A stretch of 64,000 nt of DNA from positions 12,668 to 76,667 of the forward strand of contig CAZHCA010000022.1 of assembly GCA_964530825.1 (NCBI GenBank), read 5' to 3'. Made by a program: the position numbers and the translations under genes. Position 1 is the stretch's first letter. Each line of letters opens with the position of its first letter. The DNA comes from CAZHCA01 sp964530825 (GTDB lineage Bacteria; Bacteroidota; Bacteroidia; Chitinophagales; Saprospiraceae). Below are positions 52,737 to 60,766 of this stretch, piece after piece. The notes under the pieces were generated by a model. That model was not told the DNA's origin. It made no database searches and worked only from the letters and a program-made list of their open reading frames with translations.

Positions 52737-53174
52737 ATGCAACGCGTACTTATTTTATGCTCCCAAAACACCGCTCGAAGCCAAATGGCCCAAGCTTACT
52801 TCCAATTCTATGCCAACGGTCAAGCCATTTTTGAAAGTGCCGGCCTCACCTCCGGCAAGGTTCATCCCCAGGCTATTGCCGTAATGGAGGAAGATAACAT
52901 CGACCTCGCTCACCACACTTCTAAATCGATCCATGAGCTAGACGAAGAGCCCTGGGACCTCCTGATCACGGTCTGTGAAAACGCCCGGCAGCTCTTGCCC
53001 GCCGACCTTGTATACCGACGGCATATTCACTTTCCCGGTATCCAGAATCCAGCCGCGTGCACTGGCCCTCCCGAAGAGATCCGGCAATGCTTCCAGATGG
53101 TCCGGGAAATGCTGAAAAAAGAAGTGCTCCGGCTGGTCGGCCAGGAGTTTCAATCCGCCCTTTCGGTTGCCTGA
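52737..53174 (+). CDS. ArsC-like low-molecular-weight phosphatase-fold protein
   Basis: A 145-aa protein of the LMW-phosphotyrosine-phosphatase/arsenate reductase fold. The P-loop is C-x5-R (Cys8 to Arg14 in CSQNTARS), followed by AQAYF and SAGL. Thioredoxin-coupled ArsC uses two further cysteines. Here Cys80 (ITVCENA) is present, but the position of the third is Leu87. Cys108 and Cys118 are elsewhere and might substitute. It could be a true arsenate reductase with another donor or a phosphatase-like regulator. No arsR or arsB neighbours are present. It precedes ppk1 by 119 bp. Confidence 0.78.
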   Translation: MQRVLILCSQNTARSQMAQAYFQFYANGQAIFESAGLTSGKVHPQAIAVMEEDNIDLAHHTSKSIHELDEEPWDLLITVCENARQLLPADLVYRRHIHFPGIQNPAACTGPPEEIRQCFQMVREMLKKEVLRLVGQEFQSALSVA

Positions 53175-53182
53175 GCAGAATA

Positions 53183-53209
53183 CTTTTAATGCTGGCTTTA
53201 CATTAAAAG
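53183..53209. promoter_or_regulatory. 27-bp perfect dyad upstream of ppk1
   Basis: CTTTTAATG (53183-53191) and CATTAAAAG (53201-53209) are perfect 9-bp inverted arms around a 9-bp spacer. They lie 8 bp after the ArsC-like stop and 85 bp before ppk1. The AT-rich arms make a weak hairpin, so an operator bound by a dimeric regulator is more likely than a terminator. Confidence 0.45.
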
Positions 53210-53293
53210 GCTACCTTCGTTAGTTAAAAGGTCCGGCATGGCCTTGCTATCCGCCAGGTCCCCACTTTTGCGATCGATCTGAATACCTGCTTT

Positions 53294-55375
53294 ATGGATC
53301 CATATTTCTATCATACCCGCGACATCAGTTGGCTGGCATTCAACCACCGCGTACTGCAGGAAGCGACCGACAAAAACGTACCCCTTTACGAGCGCATTAA
53401 ATTCCTTGCAATCTACAGTTCGAACCTGGATGAATTTTACCGGGTACGCGTCTCCTACCTGCGCAGTTTCAAGGCACTGCGCAAAAAAGAAGATATCTAC
53501 GCCGAGATCAGTCCTAAGAAAGAGCTGAAGGCCATTCGCAAGACGGTGCACCACCAACAAGTTGAATTCGGCATTATTTTCCGGTCGCAAATCTTGCCTG
53601 GACTGAAATCACACCACATTCACCTCATCCATAAGGAGCAATATTCCGCCGACCAAAAACGCTACCTCAACCAGTATTTCGAAGAAAAAATCCGTCCACT
53701 GATCGTGGCACGCATTGTAGAAGAACCGGTCGACCAGCCGCCTTTTCTGCAAAACCAAGGCCTTTACTTGGTGGCTGAACTCGACGGCGCTCGCCTTGCT
53801 CTCCTGGAAATACCCAGCCATGAACACGACCGTTTTTTAAAGCTGCCGTCGCCAGGTGGCGAGTTTCACTACACCTGGATCGACGATATTCTACGCTACA
53901 AATTGCCCGAACTGCTCGGCGAACCCATCGAAGCGGTTTATGCGATCAAGCTATCGCGCGATGCCGAACTGTATATAGAGGATGAATTTTCGGGCGACCT
54001 GTTAGAAAAGATCCGGCGCAGCCTGAAAGAGCGCACCATCGGTCTTCCGACGCGTTTTCTATATGACAGCGAGATGCCCATCGAAATGGTCAAACGGCTG
54101 AAACAGATATTCCGCCTGCGCAAGAACGACCTCTTCCCGGGCGGTCGCTACCACAATCTGAACGATCTGCATCAGCTGCCCAATCCCTATCCCGACGGGC
54201 GCCTGCAAGACGAAGCCTTGCCTCCCCTGCCCCATCCCCACCTAGAAGACGCAACTTCCCTGATCGACAGCATCTTGGAGCAGGACCGGATTCTGCATTT
54301 CCCCTACCAACGCTACGGCTACGTACCGCGGCTCATCCACGAGGCCGCCAATAATGTTGCGGTGATTTACATCAAGATCACCCTGTACCGGGTAGCCTCG
54401 AAATCGGCAGTTGTTACCTCCTTGCTGGAAGCTCTGGCCAAAGGCAAAGAAGTGGTTGTCTTTATTGAAGCAAAAGCACGTTTCGACGAAGAGAGCAACC
54501 TCTATTGGGGCGAACGGCTCGAGCAAGCCGGCGCCAAGGTGCTTTACAGCAACCCCGGAATTAAAGTGCATACGAAACTGTTACTTATTGGTATACAGCG
54601 TAGGACAGACCTCCAGCATATCGCTTACCTAGGTACCGGTAATTTTAACGAGAAGACCGCCCGCATCTATTGCGACCACGCCTTACTTACTTCCGATTTA
54701 CGCCTGACCGAAGGTGTAGCCCAGATTTTTTCCCATCTGGAAAAAAAGATCGATCGTCCCAAATCCGAGCATCTCTTTGTTTCGCCCTTCACAACCCGCG
54801 AGCGTTTTGAACATCTAGTCCGAAAAGAAATAAAAAACGCCCGCGCCGGCAAGAAGGCCTACCTCATCCTGAAAATGAACAGCCTGGAAGATACCGGGCT
54901 GATTAATTTGCTTTACGAGGCCAGCGGAGCGGGTGTCGATATCCAGCTGATCGTGCGCGGCATCTGCCGGTTGGTACCCGGCGTAGCCGGTATGAGTGAA
55001 AACATTCAGGTCATCAGCATTATCGATCGATTTTTGGAGCACGCCCGCGTGTATATTTTCGGCAACAAGGGAAAGGAAAAAATGTACATCGCCTCGGCTG
55101 ACTGGATGACCCGCAATCTAGATAAGCGGATCGAAGTGGTCTTTCCCATTTACGATCCACGAATATTCCAGGAGTTCCGCGAGATTATCGATCTGCAACT
55201 CGCCGATAACGTGAAAGCGCGCTTTATCAACGCCTCTCTATCCAATCCCTACCGGCAATGCGGGCCCGAAGAAACGGCCGTGCGGGCACAGACCGCAATT
55301 TACTGGATGCTCCATGGGCGCCTGCAAGAACAAAAAGCCAAGACCATTTCAAAGGAAGGTAACCCGACCGGATAG
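53294..55375 (+). CDS. ppk1: Polyphosphate kinase 1
   Basis: A 693-aa enzyme that reversibly makes long-chain polyphosphate from ATP. It shows the N-terminal region WLAFNHRVLQEA and the paired C-terminal phospholipase-D-like catalytic domains. The phosphorylated histidine is His426 in GIKVHTKLLLIG. A second conserved His583 lies in RFLEHARVYIFGN, and GTGNFNEKTARIY is the family signature. Polyphosphate stores phosphate and energy, and Ppk1 is often induced under phosphate or general stress. It is followed 84 bp later by btaA on the same strand, a gene for phosphorus-free lipid synthesis. The pairing fits phosphate economy; co-regulation is inferred. Confidence 0.96.
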   Translation: MDPYFYHTRDISWLAFNHRVLQEATDKNVPLYERIKFLAIYSSNLDEFYRVRVSYLRSFKALRKKEDIYAEISPKKELKAIRKTVHHQQVEFGIIFRSQILPGLKSHHIHLIHKEQYSADQKRYLNQYFEEKIRPLIVARIVEEPVDQPPFLQNQGLYLVAELDGARLALLEIPSHEHDRFLKLPSPGGEFHYTWIDDILRYKLPELLGEPIEAVYAIKLSRDAELYIEDEFSGDLLEKIRRSLKERTIGLPTRFLYDSEMPIEMVKRLKQIFRLRKNDLFPGGRYHNLNDLHQLPNPYPDGRLQDEALPPLPHPHLEDATSLIDSILEQDRILHFPYQRYGYVPRLIHEAANNVAVIYIKITLYRVASKSAVVTSLLEALAKGKEVVVFIEAKARFDEESNLYWGERLEQAGAKVLYSNPGIKVHTKLLLIGIQRRTDLQHIAYLGTGNFNEKTARIYCDHALLTSDLRLTEGVAQIFSHLEKKIDRPKSEHLFVSPFTTRERFEHLVRKEIKNARAGKKAYLILKMNSLEDTGLINLLYEASGAGVDIQLIVRGICRLVPGVAGMSENIQVISIIDRFLEHARVYIFGNKGKEKMYIASADWMTRNLDKRIEVVFPIYDPRIFQEFREIIDLQLADNVKARFINASLSNPYRQCGPEETAVRAQTAIYWMLHGRLQEQKAKTISKEGNPTG

Positions 55376-55380
55376 AAAAA

Positions 55381-55415
55381 TTTGCCGGTCATTTCCTAAT
55401 TTCGTTTTAGTTTTG
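55381..55415 (+). promoter_or_regulatory. Bacteroidota-type promoter of btaA
   Basis: TTTG at 55381-55384, a 23-bp spacer, then TAGTTTTG at 55408-55415 match the -33/-7 pattern at the long end of the allowed spacing. The btaA ATG is 44 bp downstream. It would let btaAB be expressed separately from ppk1. Confidence 0.5.
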
Positions 55416-55459
55416 CCTGGCAAACCCGGAATTTTTCCGGAAAAAACAAATACGGATCC

Positions 55460-56617
55460 ATGCAACAAATGGATAAAATACGGGACTGGACCTTCCAGAA
55501 GATCCACAGTCATAATCTGGTTTACAATACCTGTTGGGAAGATCCACGCTGCGACCGGCAACTCATGCAGCTCCAGGGCGATAGCGAAGTGGTCATGATA
55601 ACCAGCGCCGGCTGTAATGCCCTGGAATATTTGCTCGATGGGCCCCGCCGCGTTCATTGCATCGATATGAACTCGCGCCAAAATGCTTTGCTGGAACTCA
55701 AAAAAGCCGCTTTGCGGCACGGCGACCACGATGAGCTGTTCCGCATGTTTGGCGAGGGTGTGCACCCCCGGATTGACCATTTTTACCGGGAATCTTTGCG
55801 CGGGCAGCTCCCCGAATTTGCTCGTGATTACTGGGATCGCAAACTCAATTTTTTCAACGGCAGGGGCTTGCGCAAATCCTTTTACCACTACAGTACATCC
55901 GGCACCTTTGCCTGGCTCACCAACCAATACCTGAAAGCGCGCCGCAATCTCTACCTTCAGGTGCAGCAACTTTTTTCTGCTGATAGCCTAGAAAAACAAG
56001 CGGCTATCTACTACCAGGTCGAAGAAAAGATCATGAACCGCATCGTTGAGTTTTTCGTCAATCGGCATTTTACAATGTGCCTGGTGGGCGTACCGCGCAG
56101 CCAGCAGATGCTCTTCCGGGAAAAATACGAGCGGGGCGCCCTGGGTTTCATTCAGGAGTGCCTGCGCAAGGTTTTCACCGAGCTGCCGATCAGCGACAAT
56201 TACTTCTGGCGATTGTATTTCGAAGGACGATACACTACCAACTGCTGTCCGGCCTATCTGGAGCCCCACCACCTCGCCCCCCTTCAAGACCAGCTGGATC
56301 AGGTGATCACCCATACCAATACCATTTCGGGCTTCTTGCGGGAAAACCCGGGACAGTACTCCCATTTTGTTCTACTCGATCACCAGGACTGGCTGGCCGA
56401 TAATGACCGTCCCGCCCTGGAAGAGGAATGGCGCCTGATTCTGAAAAACAGTCGCCCCGGAGCACGCATTTTACTGCGTAGCGCGGCCCACAAAGTCGAC
56501 TTTTTCCCCGATTTTGTGCACGACCGCGTGGTTTTCGAAAAAGAGCTCACCGAACAGACCCACCGCGAAGACCGCGTAGGCACCTATGCCAGCGTATACC
56601 TGGGAATCGTTCAGTAG
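55460..56617 (+). CDS. btaA: BtaA-like S-adenosylmethionine:diacylglycerol 3-amino-3-carboxypropyltransferase (DUF3419)
   Basis: A 385-aa DUF3419 protein. Family hallmarks are YNTCWEDPRCDRQL (residues 21-34), ITSAGCNALEYLL (about 47-59) and CIDMNSRQNALLELKKAAL (about 67-85). In Rhodobacter sphaeroides BtaA moves the aminocarboxypropyl group of SAM onto diacylglycerol, giving diacylglyceryl-homoserine, the first step to the betaine lipid DGTS. The neighbouring methyltransferase 27 bp downstream supplies the second step, which strongly supports this role. DGTS can replace phospholipids when phosphate is scarce. Own promoter at 55381-55415. The enzyme is probably membrane-associated; no transmembrane segment is evident. 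Confidence 0.85.
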   Translation: MQQMDKIRDWTFQKIHSHNLVYNTCWEDPRCDRQLMQLQGDSEVVMITSAGCNALEYLLDGPRRVHCIDMNSRQNALLELKKAALRHGDHDELFRMFGEGVHPRIDHFYRESLRGQLPEFARDYWDRKLNFFNGRGLRKSFYHYSTSGTFAWLTNQYLKARRNLYLQVQQLFSADSLEKQAAIYYQVEEKIMNRIVEFFVNRHFTMCLVGVPRSQQMLFREKYERGALGFIQECLRKVFTELPISDNYFWRLYFEGRYTTNCCPAYLEPHHLAPLQDQLDQVITHTNTISGFLRENPGQYSHFVLLDHQDWLADNDRPALEEEWRLILKNSRPGARILLRSAAHKVDFFPDFVHDRVVFEKELTEQTHREDRVGTYASVYLGIVQ

Positions 56618-56644
56618 CCGGATTAATCACCAAAAACACTTGTT

Positions 56645-57322
56645 TTGCCAGACCGCCAAGCGAATAACAACAACGCCCGCAACTTCTCAACCCAATCGGC
56701 CGAGCAGCAAGGAGCGAACATTCAACAATACTATCGTTTTCAATCTAAAATTTACGACCTCACGCGCTGGACTTTTCTCTTCGGGCGACGCGAGTTGGTT
56801 AGGGATTTCCCATTGAGCAAGGAGGGCGCACATTACATCCTAGAAGTCGGCTGCGGCACCGGATCGAACCTGGCGCTGCTCGCCAGGCGGTTTCCCAATG
56901 CACAACTCATCGGCATGGACGTGTCGGGCGACATGTTGAATATCGCCCAGAAGAAACTGCAGCCCATCAAAGACCGGCTGGAACTGATCGAACGCCCTTA
57001 TGGAGCTATGGAGGAAGCTTTTAGCGGGCAGCTCGATGGGGTGTTGTTTTCGTATGCCCTCACGATGATCAACCCCCAGTATGCACAGTTGATCGAACGG
57101 GCCTGGCGCGACCTCAAGCCCGGCGGTATGATCGGCGTGACGGATTTTCATAACTCGCGCTTTCAATGGTTCAAAAACCACATGTCGAACCACCATGTGC
57201 GCATGGATAGCCACCTGCCGCCTGCCCTGGAAAAACATTTTAAGACCATCAAAAACGAAGCAAAGCCGGCTTACTTTGGCGTTTGGCAGTACTTGATCTA
57301 TTTTGGCCGTAAAGCCACCTAA
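56645..57322 (+). CDS. btaB: BtaB-like methyltransferase (betaine-lipid N-methylation)
   Basis: A 225-aa class I SAM methyltransferase. Motif I is ILEVGCGTGSNLALL (about 64-78), followed by GMDVSGDML, and an N-terminal YYRFQSKIYDLTRWTFLFGRR helix resembles the methyltransferase half of eukaryotic BTA1 and bacterial BtaB. Placed directly after btaA, it is predicted to trimethylate diacylglyceryl-homoserine to DGTS. The start must be the TTG at 56645: a stop lies at 56624 in frame, no ATG or GTG lies between, and the next ATG is inside the SAM fold. A Ubi/Men-type quinone methylase is the alternative by sequence alone. It ends 2 bp before the glycosyltransferase gene. Confidence 0.8.
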   Translation: MPDRQANNNNARNFSTQSAEQQGANIQQYYRFQSKIYDLTRWTFLFGRRELVRDFPLSKEGAHYILEVGCGTGSNLALLARRFPNAQLIGMDVSGDMLNIAQKKLQPIKDRLELIERPYGAMEEAFSGQLDGVLFSYALTMINPQYAQLIERAWRDLKPGGMIGVTDFHNSRFQWFKNHMSNHHVRMDSHLPPALEKHFKTIKNEAKPAYFGVWQYLIYFGRKAT

Positions 57323-57324
57323 CC

Positions 57325-58989
57325 ATGAACCAACCACTTAGTAAGACCGAGCGCCGCCAGGTGATCCTGATGGCTGTTGGCACCGTAGCTGCCTATTTCT
57401 GGAATCTGGGCTACAACATTATCTGGACACCCAATGAGGCTTTCTACGCCGAAGCAGTCCGGGAGATGATAGAAGCCGGCGATTACGTCAATATCAATTA
57501 CAATTACGAGCCCCGCTTCAATAAGCCGCCGTTGCTATATTGGCTAATCGCACTGTCGGGGCACCTTTTTGGCCTTACCGAATTCGCTGTACGCCTACCC
57601 AGCGCCTTGGCGGGGCTGGGCGCCACCTGGCTCACCTATCGTTTGGGCAGTCGCCTCGATAACCAGCGGTTAGGAGTCGCCGCCGGTGTAGTGATGGCCT
57701 TCAGTTTTCAGTTTGTAATCAATGCCCGCTACGCTGCTCCGACCGTATTACTGACCTTCTTTTTCACACTCACCATCTACTGGTTCTTGGTCGCTTACCA
57801 GGAGCGCAAGCGTGCTTATCTCTGGTTGGCTTACGCAGCCCTGGGTTTGACCGTCCTGACCAAAGGCTATCCTTACATCATTGTAATTGGTTCCATTATC
57901 CTGTTCTACCTTCTGCTGGACAAACAGTTCGACTGGCGGGCCTGGTGGCGCGAGATCGTTTGGCTGCGCTTGCCTCTGGGGCTTACGCTAGCGCTGCTCA
58001 TCGGCATGAGTTGGGTAATTTATATGTACTTCCAATACGGCGAAGCGTTTTTGGAGGTTTTCACGCGCGAGACCTTTGATCGCGCCTTCCGCCGCAAGTC
58101 CAGTTTCAAACCCTTCTTTTACCTCGAGGCTAACAGCTGGGGGTTTCTCCCCTACTCGCTGACGTTTTATTTTGGGCTCATTTACCTATTGGTCACCCGC
58201 TTTCGATCACTGGCCGGCAATGGCCCCCTGCTAATGGGGCTAGCCTGGTTTGCCGTTATGCTGGTTATTTTCACGGTGGCTAAAGGTAAAATCCCTACCT
58301 ACTTCATCCAGGCACACCCTGGGATGTCACTAATCACTGCTTATTTCATAGTTTCCTACCTACCCGAGCGAAAGTGGCTGCACGGCCTGCGACAGGTCAC
58401 TTATTTTCTTCCTGCTCTGTTGTTCTTTGCCGGTGGCTTTGGATTGATTTACATTTTTCAGGCGCACCGGGCTTTATATTTGATCGCAGCCATTCCGGCC
58501 ACCCTGGCGATACTCGGGCTAAGTGTGAAATCGCTGACCTACTTTCGGCTTCCTTTCTGGCCTTACTGGTCTTTTTTGGTGATGTATCTTTTGTTCAGCG
58601 TGATCGTCATCCCCCACGTAGAGGATGGCTACCGCAACCAAGCGCAATTGGGACAGGTCATTCGGGAAAAAGGGGCATCTGGAGCACCCATTTTGCTCGA
58701 AGACGTCAACATTCACAATCTCCCCTTTTACGCAGCGCGCCGAACAATGCCTTACATTAGCTCCGAAACTATTCGGGAGCAGGCCATGACCGGCCCCGTA
58801 TTCATCGTTACCAGGCGGGCACAGTGCGAAAATTACCCGGGAGCGCAGCAACTTTGGGAAGGACTTATTTACGACGGCAGTGAAACGCGTACCCTTGAGC
58901 TGATCATCGCTACCCTGCAGGAGGCCAGGGGCGAGGAGACCCGTTTTGAGAACTTCTGCCTGCTCTATTGGGAAGGTATTGATGACTAG
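57325..58989 (+). CDS. Membrane glycosyltransferase, GT39/ArnT type
   Basis: A 554-aa polytopic protein with about 11-13 transmembrane helices in the first 430 residues and a soluble C-terminal domain. The first periplasmic loop shows the ArnT/PMT pattern TPNEAFYAEAVREMIEAGDY and FNKPPLLYWLIAL. This is typical of enzymes that move a sugar from a polyprenyl-phosphate carrier to lipid A or protein on the periplasmic face. It starts 2 bp after the btaB stop, so it belongs to the btaAB operon. It may decorate a lipid or lipid A under the same condition; the acceptor is unknown. Confidence 0.82.
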   Translation: MNQPLSKTERRQVILMAVGTVAAYFWNLGYNIIWTPNEAFYAEAVREMIEAGDYVNINYNYEPRFNKPPLLYWLIALSGHLFGLTEFAVRLPSALAGLGATWLTYRLGSRLDNQRLGVAAGVVMAFSFQFVINARYAAPTVLLTFFFTLTIYWFLVAYQERKRAYLWLAYAALGLTVLTKGYPYIIVIGSIILFYLLLDKQFDWRAWWREIVWLRLPLGLTLALLIGMSWVIYMYFQYGEAFLEVFTRETFDRAFRRKSSFKPFFYLEANSWGFLPYSLTFYFGLIYLLVTRFRSLAGNGPLLMGLAWFAVMLVIFTVAKGKIPTYFIQAHPGMSLITAYFIVSYLPERKWLHGLRQVTYFLPALLFFAGGFGLIYIFQAHRALYLIAAIPATLAILGLSVKSLTYFRLPFWPYWSFLVMYLLFSVIVIPHVEDGYRNQAQLGQVIREKGASGAPILLEDVNIHNLPFYAARRTMPYISSETIREQAMTGPVFIVTRRAQCENYPGAQQLWEGLIYDGSETRTLELIIATLQEARGEETRFENFCLLYWEGIDD

Positions 58990-59150
58990 TACCCGGCCCA
59001 TCCCCCCTACTTAGCCATTGTAAAACCCGCCCTTTTTAAGCCGAATTCCTACTCGCAAGATTTTGCCATTCTTTTCGTTCCCTGCATTTTAGCTACGGTG
59101 TGAGATAGGCCACCAACTAACATATGCCTTATCCCTAAAAAAAGAACAAT

Positions 59151-60215
59151 ATGGCACAAATCAACTTTGGCGGCGTAATGGAAGAAGTCGTCACCCGGGA
59201 AGAGTTCTCATTAGCGCAGGCGCGGAACACCCTTCAGGCAGAAACAATTGCGATCATCGGTTACGGTGTGCAGGGACCGGGGCAGGCACTCAACCTGCGC
59301 GACAATGGATTCAACGTGATTGTAGGACAGCGGCGCCCTTCCAAATCCTGGGATAAGGCCCTGTCCGATGGCTGGGAACCCGGTGCGACCCTCTTTAATA
59401 TCGAAGATGCCGTCAAACAGGCGACCATCGTACAGTATCTATTGAGCGATGCGGCCCAGATTGCATGCTGGCCGGAGGTAAAAAGCCAATTACAGTCCGG
59501 AGATGCACTTTATTTCTCCCATGGCTTCGGTATTACCTACAACGATCGCACCGGCATCCGCCCGCCCAAGGATGTGGACGTCATTCTGGTAGCTCCTAAA
59601 GGTTCGGGAACCAGCCTGCGCCGCCTATTCCTAGAAAACCGTGGACTCAACAGCAGTTTTGCAGTACACCAGGATGCTACCGGTCGTGCACGCGAGCGTT
59701 GTATTGCATTGGGCATTGGCATCGGTTCGGGCTACCTTTTCGAGACCACTTTCAAGCGAGAGGTATACAGTGATCTTACGGGCGAGCGCGGCAGCCTCAT
59801 GGGCGCCATTCAGGGCTTATTCGAAGCGCAATATAATGTGCTTCGCAAGCACGGTCACTCTCCCAGTGAAGCCTTTAACGAAACTGTAGAAGAACTTACC
59901 CAGAGCCTCATGCCCCTAGTCGCTGAGAACGGTATGGACTGGATGTACGCCAACTGCTCGACTACAGCCCAACGAGGTGCCCTAGACTGGAAAGACAAAT
60001 TCCGCGATGCCGTAAGTCCCGTTTTTGAAGCGCTTTACCAAAGCGTTGCTTCCGGTCAGGAGGCCCAGCGCTCCATCGACAGTAATAGCCAACCCGACTA
60101 CCGCGAAAAGCTTCAGAGCGAACTGGACCACCTGTACCAAAGCGAAATGTGGCAGACGGGCCAAGCCGTAAGGGCTTTACGTCCAGAGCAGAGCAAGACG
60201 CCGGTAGAAAAATGA
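59151..60215 (+). CDS. ilvC: Ketol-acid reductoisomerase
   Basis: A 354-aa NADPH-dependent enzyme, second step of valine and isoleucine synthesis. The Rossmann motif is IIGYGVQGPGQALNLRDNGF, then VGQRRPSKSWDKA, VLVAPKGSGTSLRRLFLE-type sequence, and the Mg-binding DLTGERGSLMGAI with SEAFNETVEELTQ. The C-terminus (NSQPDYREKLQSELD ... VRALRP) resembles fungal Ilv5, as is usual for Bacteroidota KARI; no transfer need be invoked. It stands alone here, 25 kb from ilvDBN, with 161 bp upstream that show no clear TAnnTTTG element. It is convergent with the SpoU methylase gene, 24 bp apart. Confidence 0.96.
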   Translation: MAQINFGGVMEEVVTREEFSLAQARNTLQAETIAIIGYGVQGPGQALNLRDNGFNVIVGQRRPSKSWDKALSDGWEPGATLFNIEDAVKQATIVQYLLSDAAQIACWPEVKSQLQSGDALYFSHGFGITYNDRTGIRPPKDVDVILVAPKGSGTSLRRLFLENRGLNSSFAVHQDATGRARERCIALGIGIGSGYLFETTFKREVYSDLTGERGSLMGAIQGLFEAQYNVLRKHGHSPSEAFNETVEELTQSLMPLVAENGMDWMYANCSTTAQRGALDWKDKFRDAVSPVFEALYQSVASGQEAQRSIDSNSQPDYREKLQSELDHLYQSEMWQTGQAVRALRPEQSKTPVEK

Positions 60216-60239
60216 GAAAGACATTATCCTTTGTGGTTA

Positions 60240-60764
60240 CTATCTACCGAACAATACGGCCCAAAGCACCACACCAACACATACCGATACATTTAGCGAA
60301 TGTTTGGTGCCGAATTGTGGCACCTCGATCGCACCGTCGATCCATTCCATAGCTGCATCGGTAACGCCTGTAACCTCGTTGCCGAAAATCAGCGCGACCT
60401 TTTGATCGGGCTCCCGCTGAAAGGTACGGAGGTCGGTACTGCCCTCGGCCTGTTCGACAGCCCAGATGACATACCCCTCCCGACGTAGCGCTTCGATGGC
60501 TGCAACAGTATCCTCAAAATATGTCCAATCGACCGACTCAGTAGCGCCGATGGCCGTCTTCAGAATTTCGCGGTGGGGAGGCCGGGCCGTTATGCCGGTT
60601 AGCACCACCCGGGTTATCGCAAATGCATCGGCCGTGCGAAATGCCGACCCGACATTGAGAGCCGACCGAATGTTATCGAGCACAAGAACGACGGGTTGCT
60701 TTGGAGCTTCTTTAAAAGCTTCGGGGCGCAAGCGCCCGAGTTCGTTTAAGCTTTTTTTGCGCAT
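60240..60764 (-). CDS. SpoU/TrmH family RNA 2'-O-methyltransferase
   Basis: A protein of about 174 residues with the SPOUT knot motifs. Motif 1 is LDNIRSALNVGSAFRTADAF, motif 2 LIFGNEVTGV and motif 3 SLNVSVCVGVVLW. Such enzymes methylate ribose in tRNA or rRNA using SAM bound in the knot; the target base cannot be predicted. The open frame reaches 60821, but the ATG at 60764 (MRKKSLNELGRLRPE) avoids overlap with the upstream gene, whose stop is at 60767, and suits the family. It is last in the leftward pyrG operon. Confidence 0.88.
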   Translation of the reverse strand: MRKKSLNELGRLRPEAFKEAPKQPVVLVLDNIRSALNVGSAFRTADAFAITRVVLTGITARPPHREILKTAIGATESVDWTYFEDTVAAIEALRREGYVIWAVEQAEGSTDLRTFQREPDQKVALIFGNEVTGVTDAAMEWIDGAIEVPQFGTKHSLNVSVCVGVVLWAVLFGR

Positions 60765-60766
60765 AC

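Noticed and set aside
59151..60215. Ketol-acid reductoisomerase strikingly like fungal mitochondrial Ilv5, suggesting transfer with eukaryotes
   Set aside because: This type is the usual KARI in Bacteroidota as far as I know, so the similarity is old and not specific to this window.
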